Of a stretch of DNA of 9,511 nt, positions 1 to 5,984 are shown piece after piece. The notes below the pieces were generated by a model, which was not told where the DNA came from, searched no databases, and saw only the letters and a list, made by a program, of their open reading frames with translations. The stretch is taken from the NCBI GenBank assembly GCA_964607765.1, contig CAZSNT010000264.1, positions 1-9,511 on the forward strand. Reading direction: 5' to 3'. This stretch comes from CAZSNT01 sp964607765 (GTDB lineage Bacteria; Verrucomicrobiota; Lentisphaeria; Oligosphaerales; JABHEG01). The stretch's first letter is position 1. Every line of letters starts with the position of its first letter. A program made the position numbers and the translations under genes.

Positions 1-238
1 CACTCCTATAAGAGCTTTATTCTGTCAGCCATAAGACCTTTCAGGACGGGGTCAGACTAGGGAACGGCAGCGGTTCATGGTCTTCTGTACCTGTTGGTGA
101 GAGGAAGGTGGACGCGCCATCGACCTCTCGATGATTTGCGAGAACTCTTCGTCAACGAATACGAATAGGAATTCGCTTTCCGGCCACGGGGAGAAGATAG
201 CGGGGACTGGGGGCAGAGGCAAACGGTCAGGACGGGTC
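1..238. other. No gene recognised
   Basis: No convincing coding region is seen on either strand. A short open stretch on the plus strand ends in a TAG near 169, but it has no usable start and no recognisable motif. The composition is mixed, and the segment leads directly into the transposase-derived repeat that begins at 239. Confidence 0.5.
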
Positions 239-240
239 AG

Positions 241-296
241 TCCTACGCATAGGGATTAGGGCGTGCCAGGGCGGGTCCTACGCATAGGGATTAGGG
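241..296. repeat. 35-bp tandem duplication at the end of element B1
   Basis: A block beginning TCCTACGCATAGGG occurs at 241-261 and again at 276-296, identical over 21 bp and spaced 35 bp apart. A diverged third instance starts element B2 at 5161. Each block contains the small palindrome CCTA-CGCA-TAGG. This is probably a duplication of the element's terminal sequence. Confidence 0.75.
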
Positions 297-472
297 TGTC
301 TCCGCAATCGCGTCCGGGCGTTGGCGCAGCCGGAAGACCCCCGCAGAGCGGACCATCCGGACCAGGAGCAGGGCCTGTCAGCGTCCAGCTCGAAAATGGG
401 AAGACGCGCGTTGCCATGGCACACCACATGGTAGCATGCGTCCGGAAACTCGATGCGCAAAAACTCGGGCAT
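278..472 (-). pseudogene. RAYT/Y1 (IS200-like) transposase, 5' fragment
   Basis: The minus-strand reading starts at ATG 470-472 with a Shine-Dalgarno GGAG (plus-strand CTCC at 479-482) six bases upstream. The first ~33 residues match the N-terminus of REP-associated tyrosine transposases: an 'LRIEFP-ACYHV' block followed by 'GNAR-PIF--DADR'. These single-strand DNA transposases normally have 150-300 residues and carry an HUH metal site plus a catalytic Tyr. Both are absent here because the frame degenerates after DADR and stops after 64 residues. A +1 shift after DADR gives a somewhat more protein-like reading, so a frameshift probably preceded the truncation. The same fragment recurs at 5163-5357, so the truncation is older than the duplication. 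The family call is firm for the N-terminal block only. Confidence 0.7.
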
Positions 473-563
473 CGCTCACTCCGCTTTGACCGGGCCCTGA
501 GCCCTGAGCAGGTTACGCCCGGACCGTCGAGAAGCAATGAAGAGGACTGACCGAAAGCGCCCC

Positions 564-861
564 TGCGTGGATCTGGGACCGTATGTGATCATGCCGAACC
601 ACATTGACGCGCTGATCGGGATCGACAACCCCGTAGGGAACGGTCGTGACCGGTCCCTACAGGCGCAAGTCCCTGTCAGGGCTGGTTGGGGCGTTCAAGA
701 CGACGTCATCGAAGGCGATTCACCTGGCCGGGCACGACCTGTTTCGCTGGCAGAAATCGTTCCATGACAGCATCGTCCGGAACGAACGGTCTCTGGCGCG
801 CATCACGCAGTACATTGCTGACAATCCGGTCCAGTGGCCGCCCGATTCGGAGAACCCGGAA
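564..861 (+). pseudogene. Y1-type transposase remnant with frameshift and damaged HUH motif
   Basis: This is the central and C-terminal part of a second Y1/RAYT-type transposase, in the opposite direction to the fragment in B1. In one frame (to about 640) it reads 'LGPYVIMPNHIDALIGI', the region that normally holds the metal-binding H-x-H (HIH or HFH). Here the second His is Asp (CAC ATT GAC at 600-608). About 70 bases later the homology continues in another frame: 'GLVGAFKTTSSKAI', then 'WQKSFHDSIVRNE', then 'ITQYIADNPVQW', which carries the usual catalytic-Tyr region. The N-terminal part is missing; upstream sequence belongs to element B1. Frameshift, His loss and missing start make it inactive. 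It could be the relic into which B1 inserted, or one half of an element pair. Confidence 0.75.
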
Positions 862-873
862 TCAAACATGTCC

Positions 874-920
874 ATGCACCTGACCGGTGCATCGTGGCCG
901 CCCAGAGACGGTCGGCCACG
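874..920. repeat. Two abutting hairpins after the transposase remnant
   Basis: ATGCACC (874-880) pairs with GGTGCAT (886-892) around a 5-base loop. CGTGGCCG (893-900) pairs perfectly with CGGCCACG (913-920) around a 12-base loop. The two stem-loops touch without a spacer. No T-run follows, so an intrinsic terminator is unlikely; REP-like palindromes or transposon-end structure are more likely. Confidence 0.55.
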
Positions 921-999
921 TTGCCCCGTCAGGTGGTGGTGGCGATATGCATACGGAATGGATGACCGGGCATCAACCGTGGGGTGCCGAAGGCGATCG

Positions 1000-1141
1000 G
1001 TCTGAGTTCCGACTTCAGTCGGCAGTCGGGAAGGCGGTTCACCGCCGTGGGGCCGTCGGCCTGGCACGCGGGGTCGCATGGCAAGGTGGCATACGACGCT
1101 GAAGCGTCTCCCCGGCTTCCGCGTGAACGCGGGACTCAGAC
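1000..1141. repeat. Inverted set of four TTCA/TGAA-loop mini-hairpins (REP/REPIN-like)
   Basis: Four perfect 5-bp hairpins have different stems but the same tetraloop: CCGAC-TTCA-GTCGG (1009-1022), GGCGG-TTCA-CCGCC (1033-1046), GACGC-TGAA-GCGTC (1095-1108) and CCGCG-TGAA-CGCGG (1119-1132). TGAA is the reverse complement of TTCA, so the first pair and second pair point in opposite directions. The outer hairpins are flanked by a perfect inverted repeat, GTCTGAGT (1000-1007) and ACTCAGAC (1134-1141). The arrangement resembles a REPIN/BIME. A copy lies at 7304-7445. Confidence 0.75.
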
Positions 1142-1238
1142 GAAGACAGGAAAGGCATACCACATTGCTTCTGGCGGACCCCGCACGGCGGGGCCGCAGA
1201 GCCCGGCGTGCGGTCGGAGAACGACCAGGAGAGGACCG

Positions 1239-1379
1239 ATGAGAATCCTCGAGCTCGACGAAACGACGGAACATCCCTGGTTGGTATGCCTCAAGGAGTG
1301 GGCAGAGGGCCGAAAGGAACAAGCCACAGGGCCGACTGGTGGCGTCGACTCAGAGAACACGGTCTCCGCATCAAGCTAG
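1239..1379 (+). pseudogene. Truncated, frameshifted copy of the GNAT-YoaP acetyltransferase gene
   Basis: It has the same ATG and the same AGGAGAGG ribosome-binding site (1227-1234) as the intact gene at 7543. The first 23 codons match it. Then one base is missing in the stretch after GCAGAG (GGCCG instead of GAACCG), which throws the frame and leads to a TAG at 1377-1379 after 46 residues. In the shifted frame the residues HRADWWRRLREHGLRIKLA of the intact protein are still readable. Homology ends at about 1388, before the acetyl-CoA loop. It cannot encode an active enzyme; it is a recent, decayed duplicate. Confidence 0.85.
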
Positions 1380-1475
1380 CGACGACCTCAGACCGACGGA
1401 AGAGCTGGGCCTTGACCTGATCGAGACCATTGTATAGGGAAGGCAGTTTGCATGGCCTGTTGTTGGGAGCAAGAC

Positions 1476-1787
1476 ATGAACGTAGGCAGAAACAGACTCA
1501 TCGCGTTGCTGATCGGTGGAGTTTTCGCATGCTCGGTCCCCGGAATGCATGCGGCGAAAGCGCCACTCAGCCAGGAGGAACTGGGCGACCAGGCAGACCA
1601 TGTCGTCTCCGGCAACGTCCTGAAGGTGACGTCAAAGAAGCAGAAGTCGAAGATAGAGCGAGGGTTCGGTGTCCATCGTGATCGGCTGTTCACCATTGAG
1701 CTTCAGGTGGCCGGGGTCACTGAAGAAACAGCAGAACGGGGCCTACGAGCCGTTGCTTCCGAACGGCATCGTGATTGCAGCCGCTGA
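1476..1787 (+). pseudogene. Small secreted protein of unknown function, frameshifted
   Basis: The start at 1476 is preferred over the in-frame ATG at 1452 because GGGAG (1465-1469) sits six bases upstream and the product then begins with a clean signal peptide: basic n-region, hydrophobic core LIALLIGGVFAC, cleavage after GMHAA. The mature part begins 'APLSQEELGDQADHVVSGNVLKVTS', then a basic patch, then 'RLFTIELQVAGV'. Beyond codon ~80 the frame gives low-quality sequence to 1787. The +1 frame over the same stretch instead reads 'LKKQQNGAYEPLLPNGIVI', which looks like a natural C-terminus for such a protein. I infer a frameshift or small deletion near 1715-1730. No catalytic motif is visible. 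It is probably the first gene of the 1476-5099 operon, now broken. Confidence 0.55.
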
Positions 1788-2673
1788 GAAGGCAGAGAGC
1801 GGGGGCAAGGCTGGAACTGACGCGGTCATTCCCGCTCAGTTGCCCGATCCGGACAGCACGCCTCCAGCGACTGACAGACCGGTTAAGGTGTACATTCTGT
1901 CCGGGCAGTCGAACATGGTCGGCATGGGAGACATCAAGGGGGGGACATCGCGTTGGGGCAAACAGTTTCTGAACCCGGTCGCCTCGGTTTACCCGGGGGA
2001 ATATTCGCCCGACGCCGACTACGACACGATGCAGCCGATAGAGACCAAGCGGCTCGAGAAGTTTGGTGGTGTCAGGCCGGATCCGTTGCCCCGCGGCGGC
2101 ACGGCGGTGATTCGGGGAGCGATCCGGATGCCGAACGACGGCATCTACGGGTTCAATGCTGGTTACGCGAATTCCTCCTACAGCATCATGGAGGTCGACG
2201 GGAAGGAGGTCTACCGGCGAGAAGTTGGCAAGGAACCGGTACGGGCCAGTTTCAGATTTGCCAAGGACAGGGAATACCCTTTCAAAATCACGTTTCTGAC
2301 GGGCAATACGAGCGGCTTGTACGAACAGAACCTGGTGAACCTGATCAAAGCCTGGCGGAAGGAATTCAACGCGCCCAAGGCGCCTTGGGTGATCGCTACC
2401 ATCGGGTTTGGTGGCTGGGAACTGGCCGGGCCGCATTTGACGGTTGCCAACGCGCAACTGGCCGTCAGTGGCGAGAACGGCGAGTATTCCGAGTTCAAAG
2501 GGAACGTGCTGACCGTCGAGACCCGGGATTTCTGGCGTGACGTGTCTGTCTCTCCGAAGAATCAGGGCTACCATTACAACCGCAACGCAGAGACCTACAT
2601 GCTGGTCGGCGACGCCCTCGGCCGAGGCATGGTGAAGTTGCTCGAAACCTGCAACAAGGAGCCATGGGAATGA
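1669..2673 (+). CDS. SASA/SGNH (sialate O-acetylesterase-like) ORF with a large internal deletion
   Basis: The family removes acetyl groups from carbohydrates outside the cytoplasm. Residues 72-86 contain the block I motif 'YILSGQSNMVGMG' with nucleophile Ser81. Residues ~143-215 form a beta-rich segment ('YSIMEVDGKEVYRREVG'). Residues 218-326 are the typical C-terminal end: 'YEQNLVNLIK-WRKEFNAPKAPWVIATIGFGG', 'VETRDFWRDV' and 'YHYNRNAETYMLVGDALGRGM', with presumed catalytic His302. Relatives have roughly 150-200 more residues between 'FLTGNTSG' and 'YEQNL', holding the central blocks II and III of the fold; here they join directly near 2314-2325. The first ~50 residues derive from the end of the preceding broken gene. 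The GTG at 1669 has no Shine-Dalgarno, so a true start is doubtful. It is likely a pseudogene, though the frame stays open to the coupled downstream gene. Confidence 0.7.
   Translation: MSIVIGCSPLSFRWPGSLKKQQNGAYEPLLPNGIVIAAAEKAESGGKAGTDAVIPAQLPDPDSTPPATDRPVKVYILSGQSNMVGMGDIKGGTSRWGKQFLNPVASVYPGEYSPDADYDTMQPIETKRLEKFGGVRPDPLPRGGTAVIRGAIRMPNDGIYGFNAGYANSSYSIMEVDGKEVYRREVGKEPVRASFRFAKDREYPFKITFLTGNTSGLYEQNLVNLIKAWRKEFNAPKAPWVIATIGFGGWELAGPHLTVANAQLAVSGENGEYSEFKGNVLTVETRDFWRDVSVSPKNQGYHYNRNAETYMLVGDALGRGMVKLLETCNKEPWE
2656..2672 (+). promoter_or_regulatory. Ribosome-binding site and ATGA coupling site
   Basis: AAGGAG at 2656-2661 lies two bases from ATG 2664 but eight bases from ATG 2670, which decides the start of the next gene at 2670. 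That ATG overlaps the TGA of the upstream ORF (ATGA, 2670-2673), the classic arrangement for translational coupling. Confidence 0.75.
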
Positions 2674-5099
2674 CCGCAAAGCACTCGTTCATCACAGCCG
2701 TCGTAGCCGGGGTTCTGGTGCTTGTTTCGCCCCATTCAGTGCTGGGGGCCCGGGCGGGGAAGATGGAGAAGCCGGACCTCACGGCGGGTGAGAAGATCCC
2801 TGAAGGTGCGGTGCATGACTGGACGCTGGGCGCGACTGGAGCTCGCGGCTGGATGTTCAGCGACAAGCTGGTGACGACAGACGCTCGTCAGATCGCCATC
2901 ACCAAGGTGGCGAAGGGCTCCCCGGTCGACGGTGTGCTGGCGGTCGGTGACGTTGTACTCGGTGTCGGCGGCAAGCCGTTCTCCCACGACCCCCGCAGCG
3001 AGTTCGGCAAGGCGCTGACCGTTGCCGAGTCAGAGCCGGGCGGCGGCCGGCTCTCGCTGATCCGCTGGCGGGCGGGCAAGACCGAGGACGTAATCGTGCA
3101 GCTGCCCGTTCTCGGCACGTACAGTGCAACGGCGCCTTACGACTGTCCGAAGTCGCGCCGTGTTCTCCAGCAGGGATGCCAAGCTCTGGCCCAACGGATC
3201 GCCGACCCGTCATACGATCCCAACGCCATCGTGCGTTCCCTGAACGCGTTGGCTTTGTTGGCGAGCGGGCAGCCGGACTATGTCCCGCTGGTTCGGAAAG
3301 AAGCCCGGTGGGCGGCGGGGTATTCGGCGGAGAGCTTCCAGACATGGTGGTACGCATACGTGATCATGCTCTTGTCCGAGTATATCATGGTCACAGACGA
3401 CGAGTCTGTCATGCCGGGGTTACGTCGCCTGGCGTTGGCGGCAGCGAATGGGCAGAGCATTGTTGGCTCCTGGGGGCACAGATTCGCCCGTCCAAGCGGA
3501 CGTCTCCGGGGCTATGGCATGATGAACGCACCAGGCGTGCCGTTGACCATTTCCCTTATCCTCGCCCGTGAAGCCGGAGTCGATGATCCGGCGATCCCCC
3601 GTGCCATCGAGAAGAGCGCGAAGTTGCTGCGGTTCTACATCGGGAAAGGAGCCATTCCATACGGGGATCATAATCCTTGGATCGAGACGCACGAGGACAA
3701 CGGGAAATGCGGCATGGGAGCCGTCCTGTTCAATCTGCTAGGCGAGATGAATGGTGCGGAGTTCTTCTCACGCATGAGCCTTGCGTCGCACGGCCCTGAA
3801 CGGGATGGGGGCCACACCGGCAACTTCTGCAACATCCTCTGGTCGATGCCGGGCGTCGCCCAGTCCGGCCCCCACGCGACGGGCGCCTGGATGCAAGAGT
3901 TCGGCGCGTGGTACTTCGACCTGGCACGACGTTGGGACGGCACCTTCCTGCACCAGGGCCCTCCGCAGAAGAAGAGAGACAGCTATCCGGGCTGGGACTG
4001 CACCGGCGGGTACCTGCTGGCCTATGCTGTGCCGCTCAGGAAATTGCGTCTGACCGGTAAACGTGCTGGTGTCATGCCTCAGCTTGACCCCGCCGAAGTG
4101 CGCGCTTTGATCGAGGATGGTCGCGGCTGGAACAGCAAGGATCGAACCAGCCACTACGATGCCTTGGCAGAAGCGCAACTGCTGAAGCGTCTGGCGAGCT
4201 GGTCCCCCGTCGTCCGGGAACGCGCCGCCATGGCGCTTGCCCGACGCAAGGCGGATGTGATCGACAAGCTATTGCCCATGCTCCAGTCTCCCCACATCGA
4301 TTCGCGGTACGGCGCGTGCCAGGCCGTGGCGAAACTGAAGGGGGCTGCTGCCCCGGCAATCCCGGCCTTGAGAAGGTGTCTCGAACACGACGATCTCTGG
4401 CTGCGAATCAAAGCGGCCGACGCGCTGGCCGCCATCGGGAAACCAGCGATGGACGGCGTGCCGCAGCTTCTCGAGATACTGGCGAGGGGGCCGACGGGAG
4501 AGGACCCGCGCGGGATGGAACAGCGCTACATGTGCTTTGCGCTCTTCAACCGACGTGGCGGCATGCTGAGCAAGTCGTTGGAAGGCGTCGATCGGGATCT
4601 GTTGCGCAAAGCGGTGGCGGCAGGCCTTCAGAACCAGGACGGGCGCGCCCGAGGTTCGCTGGGCAATACCTACTCGCGGCTGACCCACGATGAGATCAAG
4701 CCGCTGCTTCCCGCCATCCATGAGGCCGTCGTGACTCCTGCCCCAAGCGGAATCATGTTTGCGGACGGGATCCGGCTGGAAGGACTGAAGCTGCTCACCA
4801 AACACAGGATCGAGGAGGGAATGAAGGCGTGCGTCGACTATACACGGACACAGAACCCCTGGGCGAGTGAGAAACGGACGCCGCAGCTGATGAAGCTCCT
4901 TCTCACCTACGGCGCTCACGCCAAAGCCGTGATACCGGCGCTCAGAGAGGCAGCCGAGTACTTCGAGAACGAAGAGAAGAACTTCCCGCGGCACTTGAGT
5001 CTGAAGAAGGCCAAGATGGTCCGGGAAGCGATCGAGACAATTGAGAAGTCCAAGGACACCCCGGAGTTGATCAGCCTGGAGGCTTCCGGGAGAGAATGA
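2670..5099 (+). CDS. Secreted PDZ, alpha-toroid and HEAT-repeat protein (probably DUF6288-like)
   Basis: This 809-residue protein of unknown exact role is predicted to be exported. Residues 1-26 are a signal peptide ending PHSVLG-A. Residues ~75-148 form a PDZ domain ('AITKVAKGSPVDG-LAVGDVVLGVGGKPF', then 'LIRWRAGKTEDVIVQLPVLG'), usually a peptide-binding module. Residues ~165-460 are helical with Gly/Trp-rich turns ('GYGMMNAPGVPL', 'GHTGNFCNILWSMPG', 'GAWYFDLARRWDG'), suggesting an alpha/alpha-toroid. Residues ~495-605 and ~670-790 hold HEAT-like helical repeats ('RERAAMALARRKAD', 'RYGACQAVAKLKGAAAPAIPALR', 'LRIKAADALAAIGKPAMDGVPQLLEIL'). It is coupled to the upstream esterase ORF through ATGA, so the ancestral pair probably worked together on an extracytoplasmic substrate. 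The frame is intact end to end. The DUF6288 name is from memory; the domain layout is what I can see. Confidence 0.85.
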   Translation: MTAKHSFITAVVAGVLVLVSPHSVLGARAGKMEKPDLTAGEKIPEGAVHDWTLGATGARGWMFSDKLVTTDARQIAITKVAKGSPVDGVLAVGDVVLGVGGKPFSHDPRSEFGKALTVAESEPGGGRLSLIRWRAGKTEDVIVQLPVLGTYSATAPYDCPKSRRVLQQGCQALAQRIADPSYDPNAIVRSLNALALLASGQPDYVPLVRKEARWAAGYSAESFQTWWYAYVIMLLSEYIMVTDDESVMPGLRRLALAAANGQSIVGSWGHRFARPSGRLRGYGMMNAPGVPLTISLILAREAGVDDPAIPRAIEKSAKLLRFYIGKGAIPYGDHNPWIETHEDNGKCGMGAVLFNLLGEMNGAEFFSRMSLASHGPERDGGHTGNFCNILWSMPGVAQSGPHATGAWMQEFGAWYFDLARRWDGTFLHQGPPQKKRDSYPGWDCTGGYLLAYAVPLRKLRLTGKRAGVMPQLDPAEVRALIEDGRGWNSKDRTSHYDALAEAQLLKRLASWSPVVRERAAMALARRKADVIDKLLPMLQSPHIDSRYGACQAVAKLKGAAAPAIPALRRCLEHDDLWLRIKAADALAAIGKPAMDGVPQLLEILARGPTGEDPRGMEQRYMCFALFNRRGGMLSKSLEGVDRDLLRKAVAAGLQNQDGRARGSLGNTYSRLTHDEIKPLLPAIHEAVVTPAPSGIMFADGIRLEGLKLLTKHRIEEGMKACVDYTRTQNPWASEKRTPQLMKLLLTYGAHAKAVIPALREAAEYFENEEKNFPRHLSLKKAKMVREAIETIEKSKDTPELISLEASGRE

Positions 5100-5158
5100 T
5101 GCGCGCAGTCCGAGGCCAAGAGTTGAGCATGTCCGACGGTGACGAGAAGGGGTTGGCG

Positions 5159-5433
5159 AGTCCTACGCATAAGCACCAGGGTGTCTCCGCAATTGCGTCC
5201 AGGCGTTGGCGCAGCCGGAAGACCCCCGCAGAGCGGACCATCCGGTCCAGGAGCAGGGCCTGTCAGCGTCCAGCTCGAAAATGGGAAGACGCGCGTTGCC
5301 ACGGCACACCACATGGCAGCACGCGTCCGGAAACTCGACCCGCAAAGACCTCGGCATCGCTCACTCCCCTCTCACCGGCCCCCGAGCCCTGAGCAGGTTA
5401 CGCCCGGATCGACAGAAGGCAATATAGAGGACT
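5159..5433. repeat. Transposase-derived dispersed element, copy 2 (direct repeat B2)
   Basis: This 275-bp unit is about 90% identical to 276-548. It begins AGTCCT (5159-5164) and ends AGGACT (5428-5433), a perfect 6-bp terminal inverted repeat. It starts 60 bp after the HEAT-repeat gene stop. On its right it abuts a C-rich stretch (5434-5451) and a recombinase gene fragment. It carries the same truncated transposase 5' end as copy 1. No clear target duplication was identified at the edges by eye. Confidence 0.75.
5163..5357 (-). pseudogene. RAYT/Y1 (IS200-like) transposase 5' fragment, second copy
   Basis: The ATG at 5355-5357 has GGAG (plus-strand CTCC 5364-5367) six bases upstream. The N-terminus 'LRVEFPDACCHVVCRGNARLPIFELDADR' matches the RAYT family and differs from the 278-472 fragment at only a few residues. 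Reading then degenerates exactly as in the other copy and stops after 64 residues. No HUH motif or catalytic Tyr is present, so it is inactive. Its value is as a marker that element B2 descends from the same truncated transposase gene. Confidence 0.7.
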
Positions 5434-5451
5434 CACCCCCCGCGCCCCCCC

Positions 5452-5571
5452 ATCGCACGAAGTGGGGACTGGGTCGTCCCGTGCCAATCGCCGGTCCTTG
5501 AGGAACGCTTGAAAACCAGCGAGATCGGTGGCAGCTTGCTTACTGTGGGCGGTGGCGGCGTGGAAGGGCAT
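5452..5571 (-). pseudogene. Tyrosine recombinase (integrase) 5' fragment
   Basis: On the minus strand an ATG at 5569-5571 is preceded by a near-perfect Shine-Dalgarno AAGGAGG (plus-strand CCTCCTT, 5579-5585) seven bases away, so this was once a real gene start. Residues ~18-36 read 'AGFQAFLKDRRLARDDPVP'. A 1-base shift in the following C-run lets it continue 'HFVRWG'. The pattern 'FL-DRR-----VPxxVRW' is typical of the SAM-like N-terminal DNA-binding domain of tyrosine recombinases, including integron integrases. The gene is cut off by a poly-C stretch and element B2 after ~42 codons, so the whole catalytic domain is gone. The family assignment rests on one short motif. Confidence 0.45.
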
Positions 5572-5858
5572 GTGTCTCCCTCCTTGATCGACTGGCCAGC
5601 GGACGTTACCAGAGGGACCATCGGTATGCAAATAGCCAATAGCTATTAATATGGCGCTGCCTGGATAGCGATTGCTTGCGAGTGTGTTTGAGTTCAGGGG
5701 GAACTGCTTCGCCGGCGCACTCAGTGACGTTCATGGCCGGCTGAGCCATGGAAAGCCGCCGGCGGTCTAGTCGATGTTCTGGTGAAGGGAACGATGCGCG
5801 GATGATCCGGGATCCGGGAACAGGACAACCGGAAACGGTCGATTGCCGGTTGAATCAT
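5572..5858. other. Intergenic region with AT-rich island and hairpins
   Basis: No gene is seen. An AT-rich island lies at 5629-5652 in otherwise GC-rich DNA. It has the direct repeat AATAGC (5631-5636, 5638-5643) and the palindrome AATAGCTATT (5638-5647), and lies just upstream of the integrase remnant start, so it may be that gene's former promoter or an attachment region. Hairpins: CATGGC/GCCATG (5732-5750), CCGCC/GGCGG (5756-5765) and CAACCGG/CCGGTTG (5826-5852). A tandem GATCCGG occurs near 5800-5820. Confidence 0.45.
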
Positions 5859-5984
5859 GTAGGGGCGGGTCCCTGTGCCCGCCCATGACCGTTGATCGAT
5901 CAGACCCGGTCGATTCCTGGATTCGTAGACAACGCGCTGTGGTTGGCCTGACGCGAAAGGGCGGCCACGGGGAGCCGCCCCTAC
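5859..5984. repeat. Inverted REP doublet (REPIN/BIME) with GTAG heads
   Basis: This 126-bp element is bounded by the perfect inverted repeat GTAGGGGCGG (5859-5868) and CCGCCCCTAC (5975-5984). Each end folds: GGGCGGG (5863-5869) with CCCGCCC (5878-5884) around an 8-base loop, and GGGCGGC (5959-5965) with GCCGCCC (5974-5980) around an 8-base loop. A GTAG tetranucleotide followed by a hairpin is the canonical REP layout mobilised by RAYT transposases, and two REPs facing each other form a REPIN/BIME. The middle contains a 10-bp palindrome TGATCGATCA (5893-5902). It was probably mobilised in trans by a RAYT elsewhere in the genome. Confidence 0.8.

Larger units (their letters stand above)
239..548. 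repeat. Transposase-derived dispersed element, copy 1 (direct repeat B1)
   Basis: This 310-bp unit matches 5159-5433 at about 90% identity by my count. It starts AGTCCTACGC and ends AGGACT, so its ends form a perfect 6-bp inverted repeat (AGTCCT at 239-244, AGGACT at 543-548). The 35-bp length difference from the other copy is fully explained by an internal tandem duplication at its left end. Inside, on the minus strand, is the 5' end of a RAYT-type transposase gene, truncated at the same place in both copies. The sequences outside the two copies are unrelated, which argues for a discrete unit rather than part of a longer segmental duplication. Mobility is inferred. Confidence 0.75.
941..1388. 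repeat. Direct repeat A1: hairpin-rich leader plus broken GNAT gene start
   Basis: This segment matches 7245-7693. Between 954 and 1238 I count only four substitutions in 285 bases and no indels. Over the coding part there is one 1-base deletion and a few substitutions. Similarity stops abruptly near 1388. The copy therefore carries the leader, ribosome-binding site and first ~50 codons of the GNAT-YoaP gene that is intact at 7543. It is in direct orientation, 6304 bp from its partner. Confidence 0.85.

Noticed and set aside
1000..1141. CRISPR array
   Set aside because: The hairpins have different stems and irregular spacing, and there are no identical repeats with uniform spacers and no cas genes.
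1717..2679. Long open frame on the minus strand opposite the esterase
   Set aside because: The plus strand has clear SASA motifs. The minus frame is Arg/Val/Pro-rich shadow sequence with no motifs, as expected in high-GC DNA.
4269..4994. 241-codon minus-strand frame inside the HEAT-repeat gene
   Set aside because: Antisense shadow of a well-supported HEAT region; no motif or ribosome-binding site.
5433..5639. 68-codon minus-strand ORF starting at 5639
   Set aside because: Different frame from the recombinase fragment, Pro/Ser-rich product, no Shine-Dalgarno; the frame starting at 5571 explains the region better.
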